Part shown: piece by piece, positions 27,527 to 35,844 of the stretch
Numbering within the stretch: position 1 is the stretch's first letter
Layout of the letters: every line of letters begins with the position of its first letter
IMG/VR virus record: IMGVR_UViG_3300006735_000074
Span: 1-39,836 of that record
Strand: one strand, 5' to 3'
Source: a virus
DNA: 39,836 nucleotides
Made by a program: the position numbers and the translations under genes
The notes under the pieces: generated by a model
Told to the model about the DNA's origin: nothing
Databases searched by the model: none
Seen by the model: only the letters and a program-made list of their open reading frames with translations

Positions 27527-28189
27527 GATTGTATATCTATCAATGTCTCTAACGTGTTCAAATGATATTGAAACAGGATGTTCTGTTCTTTCATCTATTA
27601 TTTTTAGTGATTCATGACAAACAACTTGGCAATACATTTGGGCAATCAATTCTGCTTCGGCTGCTAATGCTTTCAAGACATTACGAGACATACCCATACG
27701 CCATTCGGCCATAAGAGTAAAAGGTTTCAATAAAAACGATATATGTTTTAATGCAGTTTGTTTGTATCTATTCAATTCTACTAATTGCTGTATATCGTAT
27801 CTCCTGCCTCTATCGCCATAATGATTTTTTGACGCATCAAATACTAATTCTGCTAAATCAACATGATCTCCTGCTACGGAATGTTTTCTTGTAAGCAAAA
27901 GAGAATCAAACTTTCGTGAACCATATCCTACAAAGGTCGCCCCTCTTGTAGTGTTTAACCATGATTGCATCTCCTCTAAGGGGTGATTCTTTGTTTTCTT
28001 ATCTTTAATCAATACTTTTGCAACCTTATCTGAAAAAACAATCATGTGTCTGCCATCATAAAAAACAGCACCATCTAAAGTAAATTTTGATGTTTTTGTC
28101 CAACCCGTAGGCAAATCGCTTGCATCCGTAGAAGAGAAGATTTTGAAAGATATAACATCATTAGCAATCATCCAATCTGAAACACTCAT
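27497..28189 (-). CDS. DnaQ/RNase H-fold exonuclease-like protein, active site apparently degenerate
   Basis: This 230-residue protein starts at ATG 28189, because GGAGGTG lies five bases upstream; a GTG six bases further up is less likely. Residues about 75-115 (ATFVGYGSRKFDSLLLTRKH, then a segment with VDLAELVFD) match motif II of DnaQ-type 3'-5' exonucleases, usually (V/I)-G-(Y/H)-N-x-x-x-F-D. The end (RMGMSRNVLKALAAEAELIA, then QMYCQVV) resembles motif III where the last acid is replaced by E or shifted. The expected first motif D-x-E seems to be FKIFSS (about 15-20), so the metal-binding acids are missing. It may be a structural or regulatory paralogue rather than an active nuclease. The fold match is my reading and needs profile search. 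Confidence 0.45.
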   Translation of the reverse strand: MSVSDWMIANDVISFKIFSSTDASDLPTGWTKTSKFTLDGAVFYDGRHMIVFSDKVAKVLIKDKKTKNHPLEEMQSWLNTTRGATFVGYGSRKFDSLLLTRKHSVAGDHVDLAELVFDASKNHYGDRGRRYDIQQLVELNRYKQTALKHISFLLKPFTLMAEWRMGMSRNVLKALAAEAELIAQMYCQVVCHESLKIIDERTEHPVSISFEHVRDIDRYTINMKEIKEEE

Positions 28190-28191
28190 AA

Positions 28192-29643
28192 TCACACCTC
28201 CAAAGCAATATACGCATTGCGGCCTTCAGTAATCCTTGTTACAATTTTTGCTTCAATCATTACGTTTAATCGTCTTTTAGCAGTTTTTACACTTACGCCT
28301 GTATTTGCAGAATATATCTTTTCTAAATCTCCTTTCTTGACTACTTCTTTCTTTAGCCTATCATGTATCTTTCTTTCACACTTGTTGTATGCTGCTTTCC
28401 ATTGTCTCAAGTCTGATTCTCTCTTCTTACTGACTCGGAAATCTTGCTTGTTTTCAAGCCAAATAATAGTATTGTGTAAATTATCGTAAATAATCTCGGT
28501 AGCCATTTGAACATGAGTCGCTGTTATCACCGAAGATCTCATGGTTGCTGCGATGAGATTAGAAAAGATGAGTGTATAATTCTCAACATTAGGTAGGAAT
28601 GACAATGCGGTTTCTCGTATGTTTTCATTCTTTATCGAAGCAATTAGGTCATAGTAATCATCTGTTGCAGATAACAATGCCGCATGGTATGATGGCCCTA
28701 TGTCAAACAATCCATGAGCATACTTAGTGGTTATCTCCTCTCTTTGATCTTCGCTTAGAGCATTCCATCCCTCTTCATCAATACCTGCTAAATCAAACAG
28801 CCTATGTTTTATCTCATCTTTTATGTCAATGATTGATTGTGCAAGATGTTCGTAAGACCATACTCTCTCAGGTACAGGAACGTAAGCCCCTGCCATTCGA
28901 TGTTCGCTGACTGTCCTTCTTGTTTCCAATCCTACATCGTTTTGGAATAAGAATACACGCTGAAAGAAACCCTTCTCTAATACATGAGCCATGATGTCTT
29001 TTGGGGGGAATGTAGTAGCCCATAGAGAGACACCCGATGGCGTATATACCGAACCACCTACTAAGTGTTTAACCAATACATTTGTTTCTGAACCGATTGG
29101 GGCCATAGCCTGTTGAAGGTATAGAATTTTATCGCTAAAGTATGATTTTGAATCGTTTAATAAAACGCTACCTTCATCGAATAAGAGTGTCTTGTAACCA
29201 TTCAGCAAGCCGGGAATTACCTCATACTCATATTCCCCTGTTGGTTTGCCTTCATCATTGTAAACCATCTTTTGCTCTACTGTACCAATTAGTTTAGCAT
29301 CAGAACCTGCACTAAACTTTTCAGTTTCAATACCAACCGCTTTCAATACCTTCGATGTAAATTCATAAGCAATTGATTTCCCCGTTCTTGATTGCTGAAT
29401 CCAAAACACATGAAGTCTGCAATCAATAAACGCACCATGAATCGGAATACGCATATACGGGGCTAATGATTGTCCTATTATGAAAAAGTAAGATAATAGC
29501 CCTGCAAACTCATTGAAATAAGATACGGTACTAAAACGCTCAATATACTGTTTGATATACTGACCGCCATCAAAAGGTGTCTTAACTAAAGAGTAATCAT
29601 TCCACTTACGAGTCGTATCTGTTTCTTGTCTTAATAGTGTCAT
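28192..29643 (-). CDS. MCM-like AAA+ helicase / ATPase
   Basis: This is a 483-residue ATPase. Residues 81-90 are WIQQSRTGKS, a Walker A. Residues 152-157 (TLLFDE) are Walker B, reached through a segment EVIPGLLNGYKTLLFDEGS that resembles the MCM region before Walker B. A sensor-like LWATTFPP (207-214) and a possible arginine finger in KGFFQRVFLF (224-233) follow, as in MCM. The last about 70 residues (KKGDLEKIYSANTGVSVKTA, then KRRLNVMIEA) form a winged helix as at MCM C-termini. MCM proteins have an N-terminal OB and zinc domain that is absent here, so this is a short MCM-like helicase, probably the replicative helicase of the virus. A DUF3987-type ATPase is the alternative. GAGGGC upstream of ATG 29643 supports the start. 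Confidence 0.65.
   Translation of the reverse strand: MTLLRQETDTTRKWNDYSLVKTPFDGGQYIKQYIERFSTVSYFNEFAGLLSYFFIIGQSLAPYMRIPIHGAFIDCRLHVFWIQQSRTGKSIAYEFTSKVLKAVGIETEKFSAGSDAKLIGTVEQKMVYNDEGKPTGEYEYEVIPGLLNGYKTLLFDEGSVLLNDSKSYFSDKILYLQQAMAPIGSETNVLVKHLVGGSVYTPSGVSLWATTFPPKDIMAHVLEKGFFQRVFLFQNDVGLETRRTVSEHRMAGAYVPVPERVWSYEHLAQSIIDIKDEIKHRLFDLAGIDEEGWNALSEDQREEITTKYAHGLFDIGPSYHAALLSATDDYYDLIASIKNENIRETALSFLPNVENYTLIFSNLIAATMRSSVITATHVQMATEIIYDNLHNTIIWLENKQDFRVSKKRESDLRQWKAAYNKCERKIHDRLKKEVVKKGDLEKIYSANTGVSVKTAKRRLNVMIEAKIVTRITEGRNAYIALEV
28195..28201 (-). promoter_or_regulatory. Shine-Dalgarno GGAGGTG for the exonuclease-like gene
   Basis: On the minus strand GGAGGTG ends five bases before the ATG at 28189. 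It lies inside the last codons of the upstream helicase gene, pointing to coupled translation, and fixes the start of the downstream gene. Confidence 0.7.
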
Positions 29644-29644
29644 T

Positions 29645-30349
29645 TCAAGCCCTCGTCATCTTTACCTTTTCTTCAATTACTGCATCCTCGCTGTTGAGAC
29701 AATGAAGGATGCGAGAAGCGGTAATTTTCCCTACACCTTCAATCACTTGTAATTCCTTTGGTGATGAAGCGGTAATTTCGCTAATTGAGCCGAATTGTTC
29801 CAAGAGTTTTTTTGCTATTGCTTCACTACATCCAAGCATACGGAGAGCATCTACTCTCTTATCTTCTGATGCAGTTTTTCTCATGTAGCGATATGTAGTA
29901 GATGATCCTAACGTACCATCCTTTTCATACCTCTTAGATATGAATCGTGCAGCAGATGATTTGTCAGGAAACGTGCATATACTAATGTCATAGTCATTAT
30001 GAAATCTAGCAATAGAGCCAAGAAACGCATTGAACACTTTAGCAAACGCTATTTTTTTGCCCCCTCTTTTTGCCTGTAATATGTAATGGTCTATTGTTCC
30101 ATGAACAACTAAAACCAATTGATTATAATTGTCATCAAGATTTTGTAACTGTCTTTCAAGATGACCTGAATAAAGACTACCCATGTAATCTTGAATACTC
30201 TTTGCTTCAATCCCAACATTACCAAAGGCGTAGTCTGTAATTAAATTCTCTCTCTCCTCATACGGAAGCCCCTTTCTATCGCAATATTTCTTAACTAAAA
30301 CTTCTAAGCCTGAACGCTCTCGATGATCTATATACATCATTTTACTCAT
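29645..30349 (-). CDS. XPF/ERCC4-type nuclease with helix-hairpin-helix
   Basis: This 234-residue protein is built like the catalytic half of archaeal XPF/Hef. The ERCC4 domain has D8 and R10 (IDHRERSG), D39 (LITDYAFGN) and the signature E48-A-K50-S-I-Q-D54, where the family usually has E-R-K-x-x-x-D. The Glu, Lys and Asp are kept while Arg is Ala. Residues about 165-217 form a double helix-hairpin-helix (LRMLGCSEAIAKKLLEQFGS, then LQVIEGVGKITASRIL). XPF-family nucleases cut flaps, forks and other branched DNA, so it likely resolves replication or recombination intermediates. It has no helicase domain. GAGGGATAG lies ahead of the ATG. Confidence in family is high. Confidence 0.88.
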   Translation of the reverse strand: MSKMMYIDHRERSGLEVLVKKYCDRKGLPYEERENLITDYAFGNVGIEAKSIQDYMGSLYSGHLERQLQNLDDNYNQLVLVVHGTIDHYILQAKRGGKKIAFAKVFNAFLGSIARFHNDYDISICTFPDKSSAARFISKRYEKDGTLGSSTTYRYMRKTASEDKRVDALRMLGCSEAIAKKLLEQFGSISEITASSPKELQVIEGVGKITASRILHCLNSEDAVIEEKVKMTRA

Positions 30350-30458
30350 CTCTATCCCTCTTGTTTCTGTTTACTGCTTGTTGGCATACCCAACATAATG
30401 TCTTGCCATTAGCAAATCCCTTTGTGGGCTTGTTACAATTATGACAATTCCACGGCAT
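30342..30458 (-). CDS. Mini zinc-ribbon protein, 38 residues
   Basis: This 38-codon gene runs from ATG at 30458 to TAA at 30342-30344. It encodes MPWNCHNCNKPTKGFANGKT and then LCWVCQQAVNRNKRDRDE. Two CxxC pairs (CHNC at 5-8, CWVC at 22-25) make a compact zinc ribbon with a basic tail. It starts immediately after the stop of the 93-residue gene (30459) and overlaps the start of the ERCC4 gene by eight bases, filling an otherwise unexplained gap exactly. It may be a partner or regulator of the nuclease or helicase. Function unknown. Confidence 0.7.
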   Translation of the reverse strand: MPWNCHNCNKPTKGFANGKTLCWVCQQAVNRNKRDRDE

Positions 30459-30740
30459 TCACAATCCCTCTTCTCCTAACATCCCTGATTCTAATACAAG
30501 AATCATACGATTCAAATGGTCTGTAACTACTTCAGCAAATCTTGGGTCTTGAGTGATAGCCACCATATTGCCCTGTTGTAGTATCTCTATGAATTGGGTT
30601 TCATTGTTTAATCTGTAAGCCCACGGTAATACCTCAGTCGCTTGTTGCCTAATTTCTTCATTGTCGCTATCCAATGCACCAAGCAATTCTCTTGCTTTTT
30701 GTGCTTTAGCCTTTCTAATTTCTTCTATATCTTCGCTCAT
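30459..30740 (-). CDS. Hypothetical small acidic protein
   Basis: This 93-residue protein starts at ATG 30740 with GGAG about seven bases upstream. It is highly helical: a Lys/Glu/Ala start (EDIEEIRKAKAQKARELLGA) is followed by a segment QQATEVLPWAYRLNNETQFI, then a hydrophobic helix (LNRMILVLESGMLGEEG). It has no cysteine pairs and no membrane segment. It lies between the primase gene and the mini zinc-ribbon gene in one operon, suggesting a replication or repair accessory role. I recognise no family. Confidence 0.6.
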   Translation of the reverse strand: MSEDIEEIRKAKAQKARELLGALDSDNEEIRQQATEVLPWAYRLNNETQFIEILQQGNMVAITQDPRFAEVVTDHLNRMILVLESGMLGEEGL

Positions 30741-30766
30741 GTATATCTCCGACCTTCTATTTGCAC

Positions 30767-31870
30767 TTAATCTCTCTTCACACCTTTACCATCAAAGAAC
30801 GGACATTTGCCTATGCACAATCCTTCTTGGTATATCTTAGGGCATGATGGTGTGAGATAGTTTCTTGATGCACCATGCACCAACATTTCGTTAGTTATTT
30901 TAGGGCTATAATCGGCCCATTCAAGATCCGCAATAAATTGATGAGTTTTTCTAACGACATCTAAAGAAGATACCTTTGAATTGCTTGGGGGTCTAGCAAA
31001 CTCTCTAAAATAGTCCATTAGATACATCATAAGGTATGCACGAGACTGATGGGGGGGATTGTCGCCCTTCGTACAACAAGCGGCCTCTAAGCATGGTAAT
31101 ACAGGTATTCCTGATACATTACCTGCATTGACCGATATATCTTCAGCATCAAACTTCTGAAATATGCCCGACATACCATTTAGATAGTTTGTATCTCCTT
31201 CGACTATCTCTATTTCTATTCCTTTCTGACCTGATACTTTCATGCCACCTTTAGCATGACGGGCTTCATTGATGATGTAATCCCAACCCATTTCTAACTC
31301 TTCAATAGATAACGGAATAGACCATAACTTACGCTTGTAATTGTATGTGTTTGGTATTCTAATATGTCTATCGGGGCGAAATGATACAACGGGGTCTATG
31401 GTTACTAAATCCATATCATTAATCCACTTGTTAATTAATACTCTCCCTGAGAACAACAAATTACTCAATTCGTTTGGTGGCAACTCATGTGTTTTATCTA
31501 ACATAACCCAAATATGAAAACCGCCACCTGAAAACCATACTGCATGACGAATGTTACGATCTCTAAGATAAGATGCTAAGATTAAGGTATCTTTGGTGCA
31601 TCTATGTCCTGTTTCAGAATCTTCAATGTCGAGCATTTGTGCGGCTCTCCCTTTATCCAAATCTACTACAAAGTGAGGTACGATAGCAGTATTGTATTCA
31701 CAACGGTTGCCTTTGGGTTTCAATTGCCTAAATCCATATACCGTTGTAGTGAGGTTTTGTTTACCATTTGTTCTCTTGATATAATTCTGTAATCCATCCA
31801 TGCTCAATACTACTTTTCGTGATTTCATATCCATTTCACGAGGAAAATGATTGAACAAATGATTACTCAA
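30767..31870 (-). CDS. Archaeo-eukaryotic primase, PriS-like fused to PriL-like Fe-S domain
   Basis: This 367-residue protein has the AEP catalytic signature: D70-L-D72 (FVVDLDKG), SGGGFH119 (HAVWFSGGGFHIWVML) and a third motif RPDRHIRIPNTYNYK (166-179). The C-terminal third (about 255-360) resembles the PriL-type Fe-S domain. It has C260 (LPCLEAACC) and then SRAYLMMYLMDYFREFARPP, followed by SRNYLTPSCPKIYQEG, with C343, C352 and C356. Fusions of this kind occur in archaeal plasmids and viruses and act as one-piece primase. The TTG at 31870 is preferred as start because GAGGTG lies seven bases upstream inside the end of the Cas4-like gene. It presumably lays down primers with the MCM-like helicase encoded downstream. 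Confidence 0.85.
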   Translation of the reverse strand: MSNHLFNHFPREMDMKSRKVVLSMDGLQNYIKRTNGKQNLTTTVYGFRQLKPKGNRCEYNTAIVPHFVVDLDKGRAAQMLDIEDSETGHRCTKDTLILASYLRDRNIRHAVWFSGGGFHIWVMLDKTHELPPNELSNLLFSGRVLINKWINDMDLVTIDPVVSFRPDRHIRIPNTYNYKRKLWSIPLSIEELEMGWDYIINEARHAKGGMKVSGQKGIEIEIVEGDTNYLNGMSGIFQKFDAEDISVNAGNVSGIPVLPCLEAACCTKGDNPPHQSRAYLMMYLMDYFREFARPPSNSKVSSLDVVRKTHQFIADLEWADYSPKITNEMLVHGASRNYLTPSCPKIYQEGLCIGKCPFFDGKGVKRD

Positions 31871-32795
31871 ACTTCATCACCTCTCCAAATCTAGGGCAGA
31901 ATCCTTTGAGTTTGCACCACGGCTCACATACTGTTTTTTGTCGGTATGGTGATATAAGATCAAATTGCCGGCCATGCTGTAACCCATCATACTGTATGTG
32001 TGTAGAAATTAACTCATCTAATTTCTTTAACATAGATTGAATCTCTTGAACCCTAACAGGTTCTCTACCTCTAAATAAGTCCTCTCCACCTGTAAAATCC
32101 CATCCCCAAAACAAAGCATCTCTCCCCCCAAACTCTTCGTGATCACAATGCTTTATTAGATAAGCATAGAAAGCCATTTCTTCACGCATACCTTCCCATT
32201 TGAAATTACTTTCTTTCCATTTACCTGTTTTCAATTCGTGAATATGTAAGTTTCCTTCTGAATCTTCAAACAATCTATCTACTATCCCATTAAGATGAAC
32301 CGTAACCCCCTTGATTTGAATAATGGCATTCAACGGTACTTCATTACCAACAGGCAAAAAATATTTAGAATCAGAATCCATGAATCTTCTTGCTTCTACT
32401 ACCATGATTTTTCTTAGATGCTCTTGTTCACCTAATTCAAAATCTCCTCTTTCGGGATTAGATTCAGGCATAAGGCTAAGAAACCATTCTAATACTGCAT
32501 GGTAGCCTTTAGACTTCAATTTAATTGCATGGTCTAAATCAAAGTTAGCATACCAATCATCAATAGCATCGTGAACATTACTACCTCTAGTCATAGCATC
32601 ATTAGGCGGCTCTTTGACCCCTAATACATACTTGATGAAGTATTGCTGCATACAAAAATCGGATGCCCCAAGTGATGATTTAGATACCCTCATCATAGCA
32701 TCCAAATGAAAACTCGGATGCCATTGATATGACGATTCTTTATCTGAATTAGGTATAGGCACACTACGAGGCGGGCGAATCTTCATCAGATCCAT
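31863..32795 (-). CDS. Cas4/RecB-like PD-(D/E)XK nuclease with Fe-S cluster
   Basis: This 310-residue protein has the order of motifs of Cas4/AddB-type nucleases. The first cysteine is C48 (GASDFCMQQYFIKYVLG), followed by His75 (RGSNVHDAIDDW), D173 (HLNGIVDRL), E187-L-K189 (LHIHELKTGKW), a REEMAFYAYL helix in place of the Q-x-x-x-Y motif, and a C-terminal trio C290, C294, C300 (CEPWCKLKGFC). The four Cys would hold a 4Fe-4S cluster. Cas4-family enzymes are 5'-3' exonucleases that make 3' overhangs. No other CRISPR gene is nearby, so this is a viral recombination or replication nuclease, next to a RecA-type ATPase that would use the overhangs. It overlaps the primase gene by eight bases. Confidence 0.87.
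   Translation of the reverse strand: MDLMKIRPPRSVPIPNSDKESSYQWHPSFHLDAMMRVSKSSLGASDFCMQQYFIKYVLGVKEPPNDAMTRGSNVHDAIDDWYANFDLDHAIKLKSKGYHAVLEWFLSLMPESNPERGDFELGEQEHLRKIMVVEARRFMDSDSKYFLPVGNEVPLNAIIQIKGVTVHLNGIVDRLFEDSEGNLHIHELKTGKWKESNFKWEGMREEMAFYAYLIKHCDHEEFGGRDALFWGWDFTGGEDLFRGREPVRVQEIQSMLKKLDELISTHIQYDGLQHGRQFDLISPYRQKTVCEPWCKLKGFCPRFGEVMKFE
31878..31883 (-). promoter_or_regulatory. Shine-Dalgarno GAGGTG supporting a TTG start of the primase
   Basis: GAGGTG on the minus strand is seven bases from TTG 31870. Alternative ATG starts (12 or more codons further in) have no such site. Confidence 0.6.
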
Positions 32796-32801
32796 GCTGA
32801 A

Positions 32802-34109
32802 TCACTCAGTAGAGAATGAACCATCACGCAATCCATGCCAACCGAACCATTCACCACCTTCTGTATCTTGACGATAGATAGTAACTGTACCTGATGACTT
32901 CAAACTCACACCATTAGACTTCAATATAGCCGTAGATGTAACAACGCCTGTTCTTCGGCCTGTATCGTCTATCTCTTCATCTAATGTCATGTATATGATT
33001 TGAGTCAATGCACTTTCGGTTTTACGAGGCAACCAATGCGGTACACCCTCGCCTTTGATTTCATTACCATTACTATCATAATCGGCTTTGAAGTGAGTAA
33101 TAACATAACAATGAACACCTCTACGAGACAATTCTTTCATCAAGTCAAGAGCCGCCATGAAGTAATTGCTACGGATATACCAATTGGTTCTACCAACGCT
33201 AGTAGTGGCCTTTTTACCCGATACTGCAATAGCGTCAGCCCCTAAGTCAAGATCAGCAATCTTCATGTTTAATTCACATATCTTCAAGAAACTATCAGCA
33301 CCATCAAGCATAACTGTCTTTAGCCATCTCTCAGGCATTTTACCGTGTTGATTGAAGTATTCCTCTTGAGTATCTACTTGTCTCAAAGCATCCTGTAAGA
33401 TGTTTATTATATTCAAGTGAGTCTTAGGAAAATCATATGGTACTCTACCATCTTCTTTGTAAATTACATAAGGATTGATTGCTAGAATGTTATCCTTGCG
33501 ATGAGGATAGTTTTTCATTATAGAAGCATGAGCGTGTCCATCGAAATCAATATCCCATACTTCAGCACCACTTGCTGCTTCTTCATCAGTTAGGCTATCA
33601 AATACGATAGAAGATTTACCTGCTTTAGGCGGGGCTACTATACCGCAGAAAACATGATGATTCTTTTGTTCTTTCATAAATGCTTGAGCCTGACGTGCCT
33701 TTTCAACAGCAGTTAGGTGTTTACCATACCCTGTAAGATTATCTTCAGCATCAGCGATAGATGGTGGGGTGAATGTAGAAGTAATAGCAGGTTTAACTGC
33801 GGGTATTGCATTCATTAGAAATTCCTTGTTAATCTTTTTCTCTTCTAAATCTTTTTGAGATGTTGCTTTAACAGGCGGTTCTTTGCTGATGAAGCCTTGT
33901 GCTAATACAGTAGGTGCGGGCTTCTTCTTTACAGGTGGCGGTGCGACTGATTGTTTGTCTAATTCCTCTAAAGACATCTTATCATGACCTTCAGGTAGAG
34001 GTTTTATCTCCTCTCCCCATACGTTAGTCTTTTTCTTCTTTACAGGTGGCGGTGCGACATCTGATGTGTCCTCTTCTTTCCAACCATCTAGGAATCCTGT
34101 ACCACTCAC
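32802..34109 (-). CDS. RecA/Sak4-type recombinase ATPase
   Basis: This 435-residue protein starts at GTG 34109, with GGGGTGA about six bases upstream. The first about 130 residues are a low-complexity linker with the repeat APPPVKKK twice (19-26 and 56-63). The ATPase has Walker A VAPPKAGKSS (158-167), a DIDFDGHAH segment that fits the catalytic acid region, and Walker B KTVMLDGAD (264-272). The end (CYVITHFKADYDSN, TESALTQIIYMTLDEE) fits a RecA-like fold as in Sak4/RadA relatives of viruses. The likely role is strand annealing or exchange on ssDNA. Neighbours are the nuclease that makes the overhangs and the ssDNA-binding candidate. Archaeal RadA and DnaB-type ATPase are alternatives; the short core favours Sak4-like. 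Confidence 0.75.
   Translation of the reverse strand: MSGTGFLDGWKEEDTSDVAPPPVKKKKTNVWGEEIKPLPEGHDKMSLEELDKQSVAPPPVKKKPAPTVLAQGFISKEPPVKATSQKDLEEKKINKEFLMNAIPAVKPAITSTFTPPSIADAEDNLTGYGKHLTAVEKARQAQAFMKEQKNHHVFCGIVAPPKAGKSSIVFDSLTDEEAASGAEVWDIDFDGHAHASIMKNYPHRKDNILAINPYVIYKEDGRVPYDFPKTHLNIINILQDALRQVDTQEEYFNQHGKMPERWLKTVMLDGADSFLKICELNMKIADLDLGADAIAVSGKKATTSVGRTNWYIRSNYFMAALDLMKELSRRGVHCYVITHFKADYDSNGNEIKGEGVPHWLPRKTESALTQIIYMTLDEEIDDTGRRTGVVTSTAILKSNGVSLKSSGTVTIYRQDTEGGEWFGWHGLRDGSFSTE
33922..33947. repeat. 26-bp direct repeat, copy 1
   Basis: A perfect 26-base repeat inside the RecA-type gene that encodes the second APPPVKKK. Its other copy is at 34033-34058. Confidence 0.9.
34033..34058. 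repeat. 26-bp direct repeat, copy 2
   Basis: This is the other perfect copy of the 26-base sequence at 33922-33947, starting 111 bases further on. It encodes the first APPPVKKK near the N-terminus of the RecA-type protein. Confidence 0.9.
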
Positions 34110-34111
34110 GC

Positions 34112-35431
34112 CTAATCACCCCTAAATCCATCAAGCCCGCCAAGATCGTTAGAATCTTCGGTAGGCGTTTCTGCTATGAATGCACGACTTGGTATAGCGT
34201 ATATGTTGTATGCGTCAATGTTCAATCCTATGTCTCCATCATTTCTTTCATAGGTTCTAGTTTTACCAACTACGATTACTTGTGTTCCCGTAGTGTATTC
34301 TCTCCATTCATCGTTTTTATTCACTTTGAATGCGTTATGGTGTTCTTCTAACCCTTTTGATAGGTTGATGTATAGAGCAGAATTAGCATCTTCTCTTCTC
34401 ATGCTATTGCTACTAATCCTCATAGAGAATTGTGTTCCGCCTTCAGCCCACTCTAATTCCCTACCAACGTAGTCTATGTATTCAACAGTACCTTTGAATG
34501 AAAATGTAGGGCCAATTTTGTTAGCACTATATGATGACTCAAATGAGTTTTGTTCATGATAATCAAAGATTTGTGTTAAATCATTTAGATGTGGCACAAA
34601 TTGAGTAAGGTATTGTGCAGGATCAAATAATTTCTCTACTTTAGGTAAATGCTCATCATCTACCCATCCAAGACCATAGTTAGGTTCTATATTGCCTGTT
34701 TGCAAAAGGAATCCTGACCCGTCTTTGTAGTCTATTTTTTCGGCTTTGAATCTAATAGGGGTATTCATGCGGAGATTAGTCATTCCTGCATCCCATCGGC
34801 ACTTCAAAGTAATAGGTATATCAAATGGGCCTTGAGATAGCAATTTGTCTGTTTCATTACCTACAAACAACCATGTTCTTTCGTATGAATAAGCATCCAT
34901 AGGCTTACTGTTTCTATTCATCATACAAACATAGAATTTCTGATTAGGTATAGCGATAGCCCAAGCCGGAATATCTGTTTCTCGACCTTCTTCGGTGTGT
35001 ACGACTTGATCTTGTGCATTAGCAATAAGCCATTTATCTTCTTGGAAATATGCCCTACATACAGGAACAGTAATTTCTTTATTGCTATACGGCTTGATGC
35101 CGCTAGTCAATACTGCTTGTAAATTAGACATAGCAGATGTTACTGCTAATTGCCTTGCATCTTCTTTTGTATCTCTTACGCCTTTGTATGCTACAATCAT
35201 ACCAACATATTCAGTACCTTTGCTACCACTTGATGCGGATTTTCTGTTTTGTGTTACTTGGAATGCACCAATCAGCCAATCTTGGTAATCTTCATCTGCT
35301 TCATCTAAATTACCGTTGCACTCATCAAAAGCATCTTTGAATCCGGCTTTCCACCAATCCAAAAGTGCCTGTTTAGTTTCATCTAAAGTCCATCCTTTCA
35401 TTTCTCCTATCTTCTTCAATTCATCATTCAT
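34112..35431 (-). CDS. Probable ssDNA-binding OB-fold protein (RPA-like)
   Basis: This 439-residue protein starts at ATG 35431 with AAGGAG about nine bases upstream. The N-terminal 60 residues are helical and acidic. The body holds several beta-rich blocks that look like OB folds (VGMIVAYKGVRDTKEDARQ, KFYVCMMNRNSKPMDAYS, TFSFKGTVEYIDYVGRELEW, EYTTGTQVIVVGKTRTYERN, GLNIDAYNIYAI). The C-terminus is acidic (TPTEDSNDLGGLDGFRGD), as in single-stranded DNA-binding proteins that recruit partners by their tail. It sits directly upstream (in transcription order) of the RecA-type ATPase with no spacer. The call rests on fold pattern and context, not on a diagnostic motif. Confidence 0.55.
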   Translation of the reverse strand: MNDELKKIGEMKGWTLDETKQALLDWWKAGFKDAFDECNGNLDEADEDYQDWLIGAFQVTQNRKSASSGSKGTEYVGMIVAYKGVRDTKEDARQLAVTSAMSNLQAVLTSGIKPYSNKEITVPVCRAYFQEDKWLIANAQDQVVHTEEGRETDIPAWAIAIPNQKFYVCMMNRNSKPMDAYSYERTWLFVGNETDKLLSQGPFDIPITLKCRWDAGMTNLRMNTPIRFKAEKIDYKDGSGFLLQTGNIEPNYGLGWVDDEHLPKVEKLFDPAQYLTQFVPHLNDLTQIFDYHEQNSFESSYSANKIGPTFSFKGTVEYIDYVGRELEWAEGGTQFSMRISSNSMRREDANSALYINLSKGLEEHHNAFKVNKNDEWREYTTGTQVIVVGKTRTYERNDGDIGLNIDAYNIYAIPSRAFIAETPTEDSNDLGGLDGFRGD

Positions 35432-35454
35432 ATCTTTATTCTCCTTACGGGATG

Positions 35455-35844
35455 TTATCGGACATCGGCTTTACTATTAACCTCTCTTATCTCATCCAAA
35501 TAGTCTAAAGCATCCTTAACTTCTTGATGAGTATTTGGTTGAACAAGGACACCATTAGCCGTTTTTACCATCATTAAACCACTTGTTGTGCTTGATAAAT
35601 CTTCTAGCCCTTTTATAATTTGTAATATTTTACTTATCTCATTTTCTTTAGAATACGTTGTGCGGAGAGTTAAGCCGACTTCTGATAATGCACGAGCCGC
35701 ACCCGCTTCGATATTAGTAAACCATAATTCAGGTCTGATAATATAACCACATTTTCGTTCTATTGATTGAACGCATTTTATGTCGCCTCTAATTGTAGAA
35801 GCCAAGATAATTACATCTCTATCCTTCTGATTCAAGATTGACAT
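35455..35844 (-). CDS. Hypothetical protein next to the ssDNA-binding gene
   Basis: This 129-residue protein overlaps the end of the ligase-like gene by 26 bases. The N-half mixes strands and helices with two Cys (KDRDVIILASTIRGDIKCVQ, RKCGYIIRPELWFTN). The C-half is helical (ENEISKILQIIKGLEDLSS, HQEVKDALDYLDEIRE). The start at 35844 has a GAGGAATTAGG-like upstream sequence. No known family is recognised. Tight linkage to the OB-fold and ligase-like genes suggests a replication or repair partner. Confidence 0.6.
   Translation of the reverse strand: MSILNQKDRDVIILASTIRGDIKCVQSIERKCGYIIRPELWFTNIEAGAARALSEVGLTLRTTYSKENEISKILQIIKGLEDLSSTTSGLMMVKTANGVLVQPNTHQEVKDALDYLDEIREVNSKADVR

Noticed and set aside
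31863-32795. Cas4-like gene as a sign of a CRISPR-Cas system
   Set aside because: No cas1, cas2 or effector gene and no repeat array is seen; Cas4-like nucleases are common on their own in archaeal viruses.
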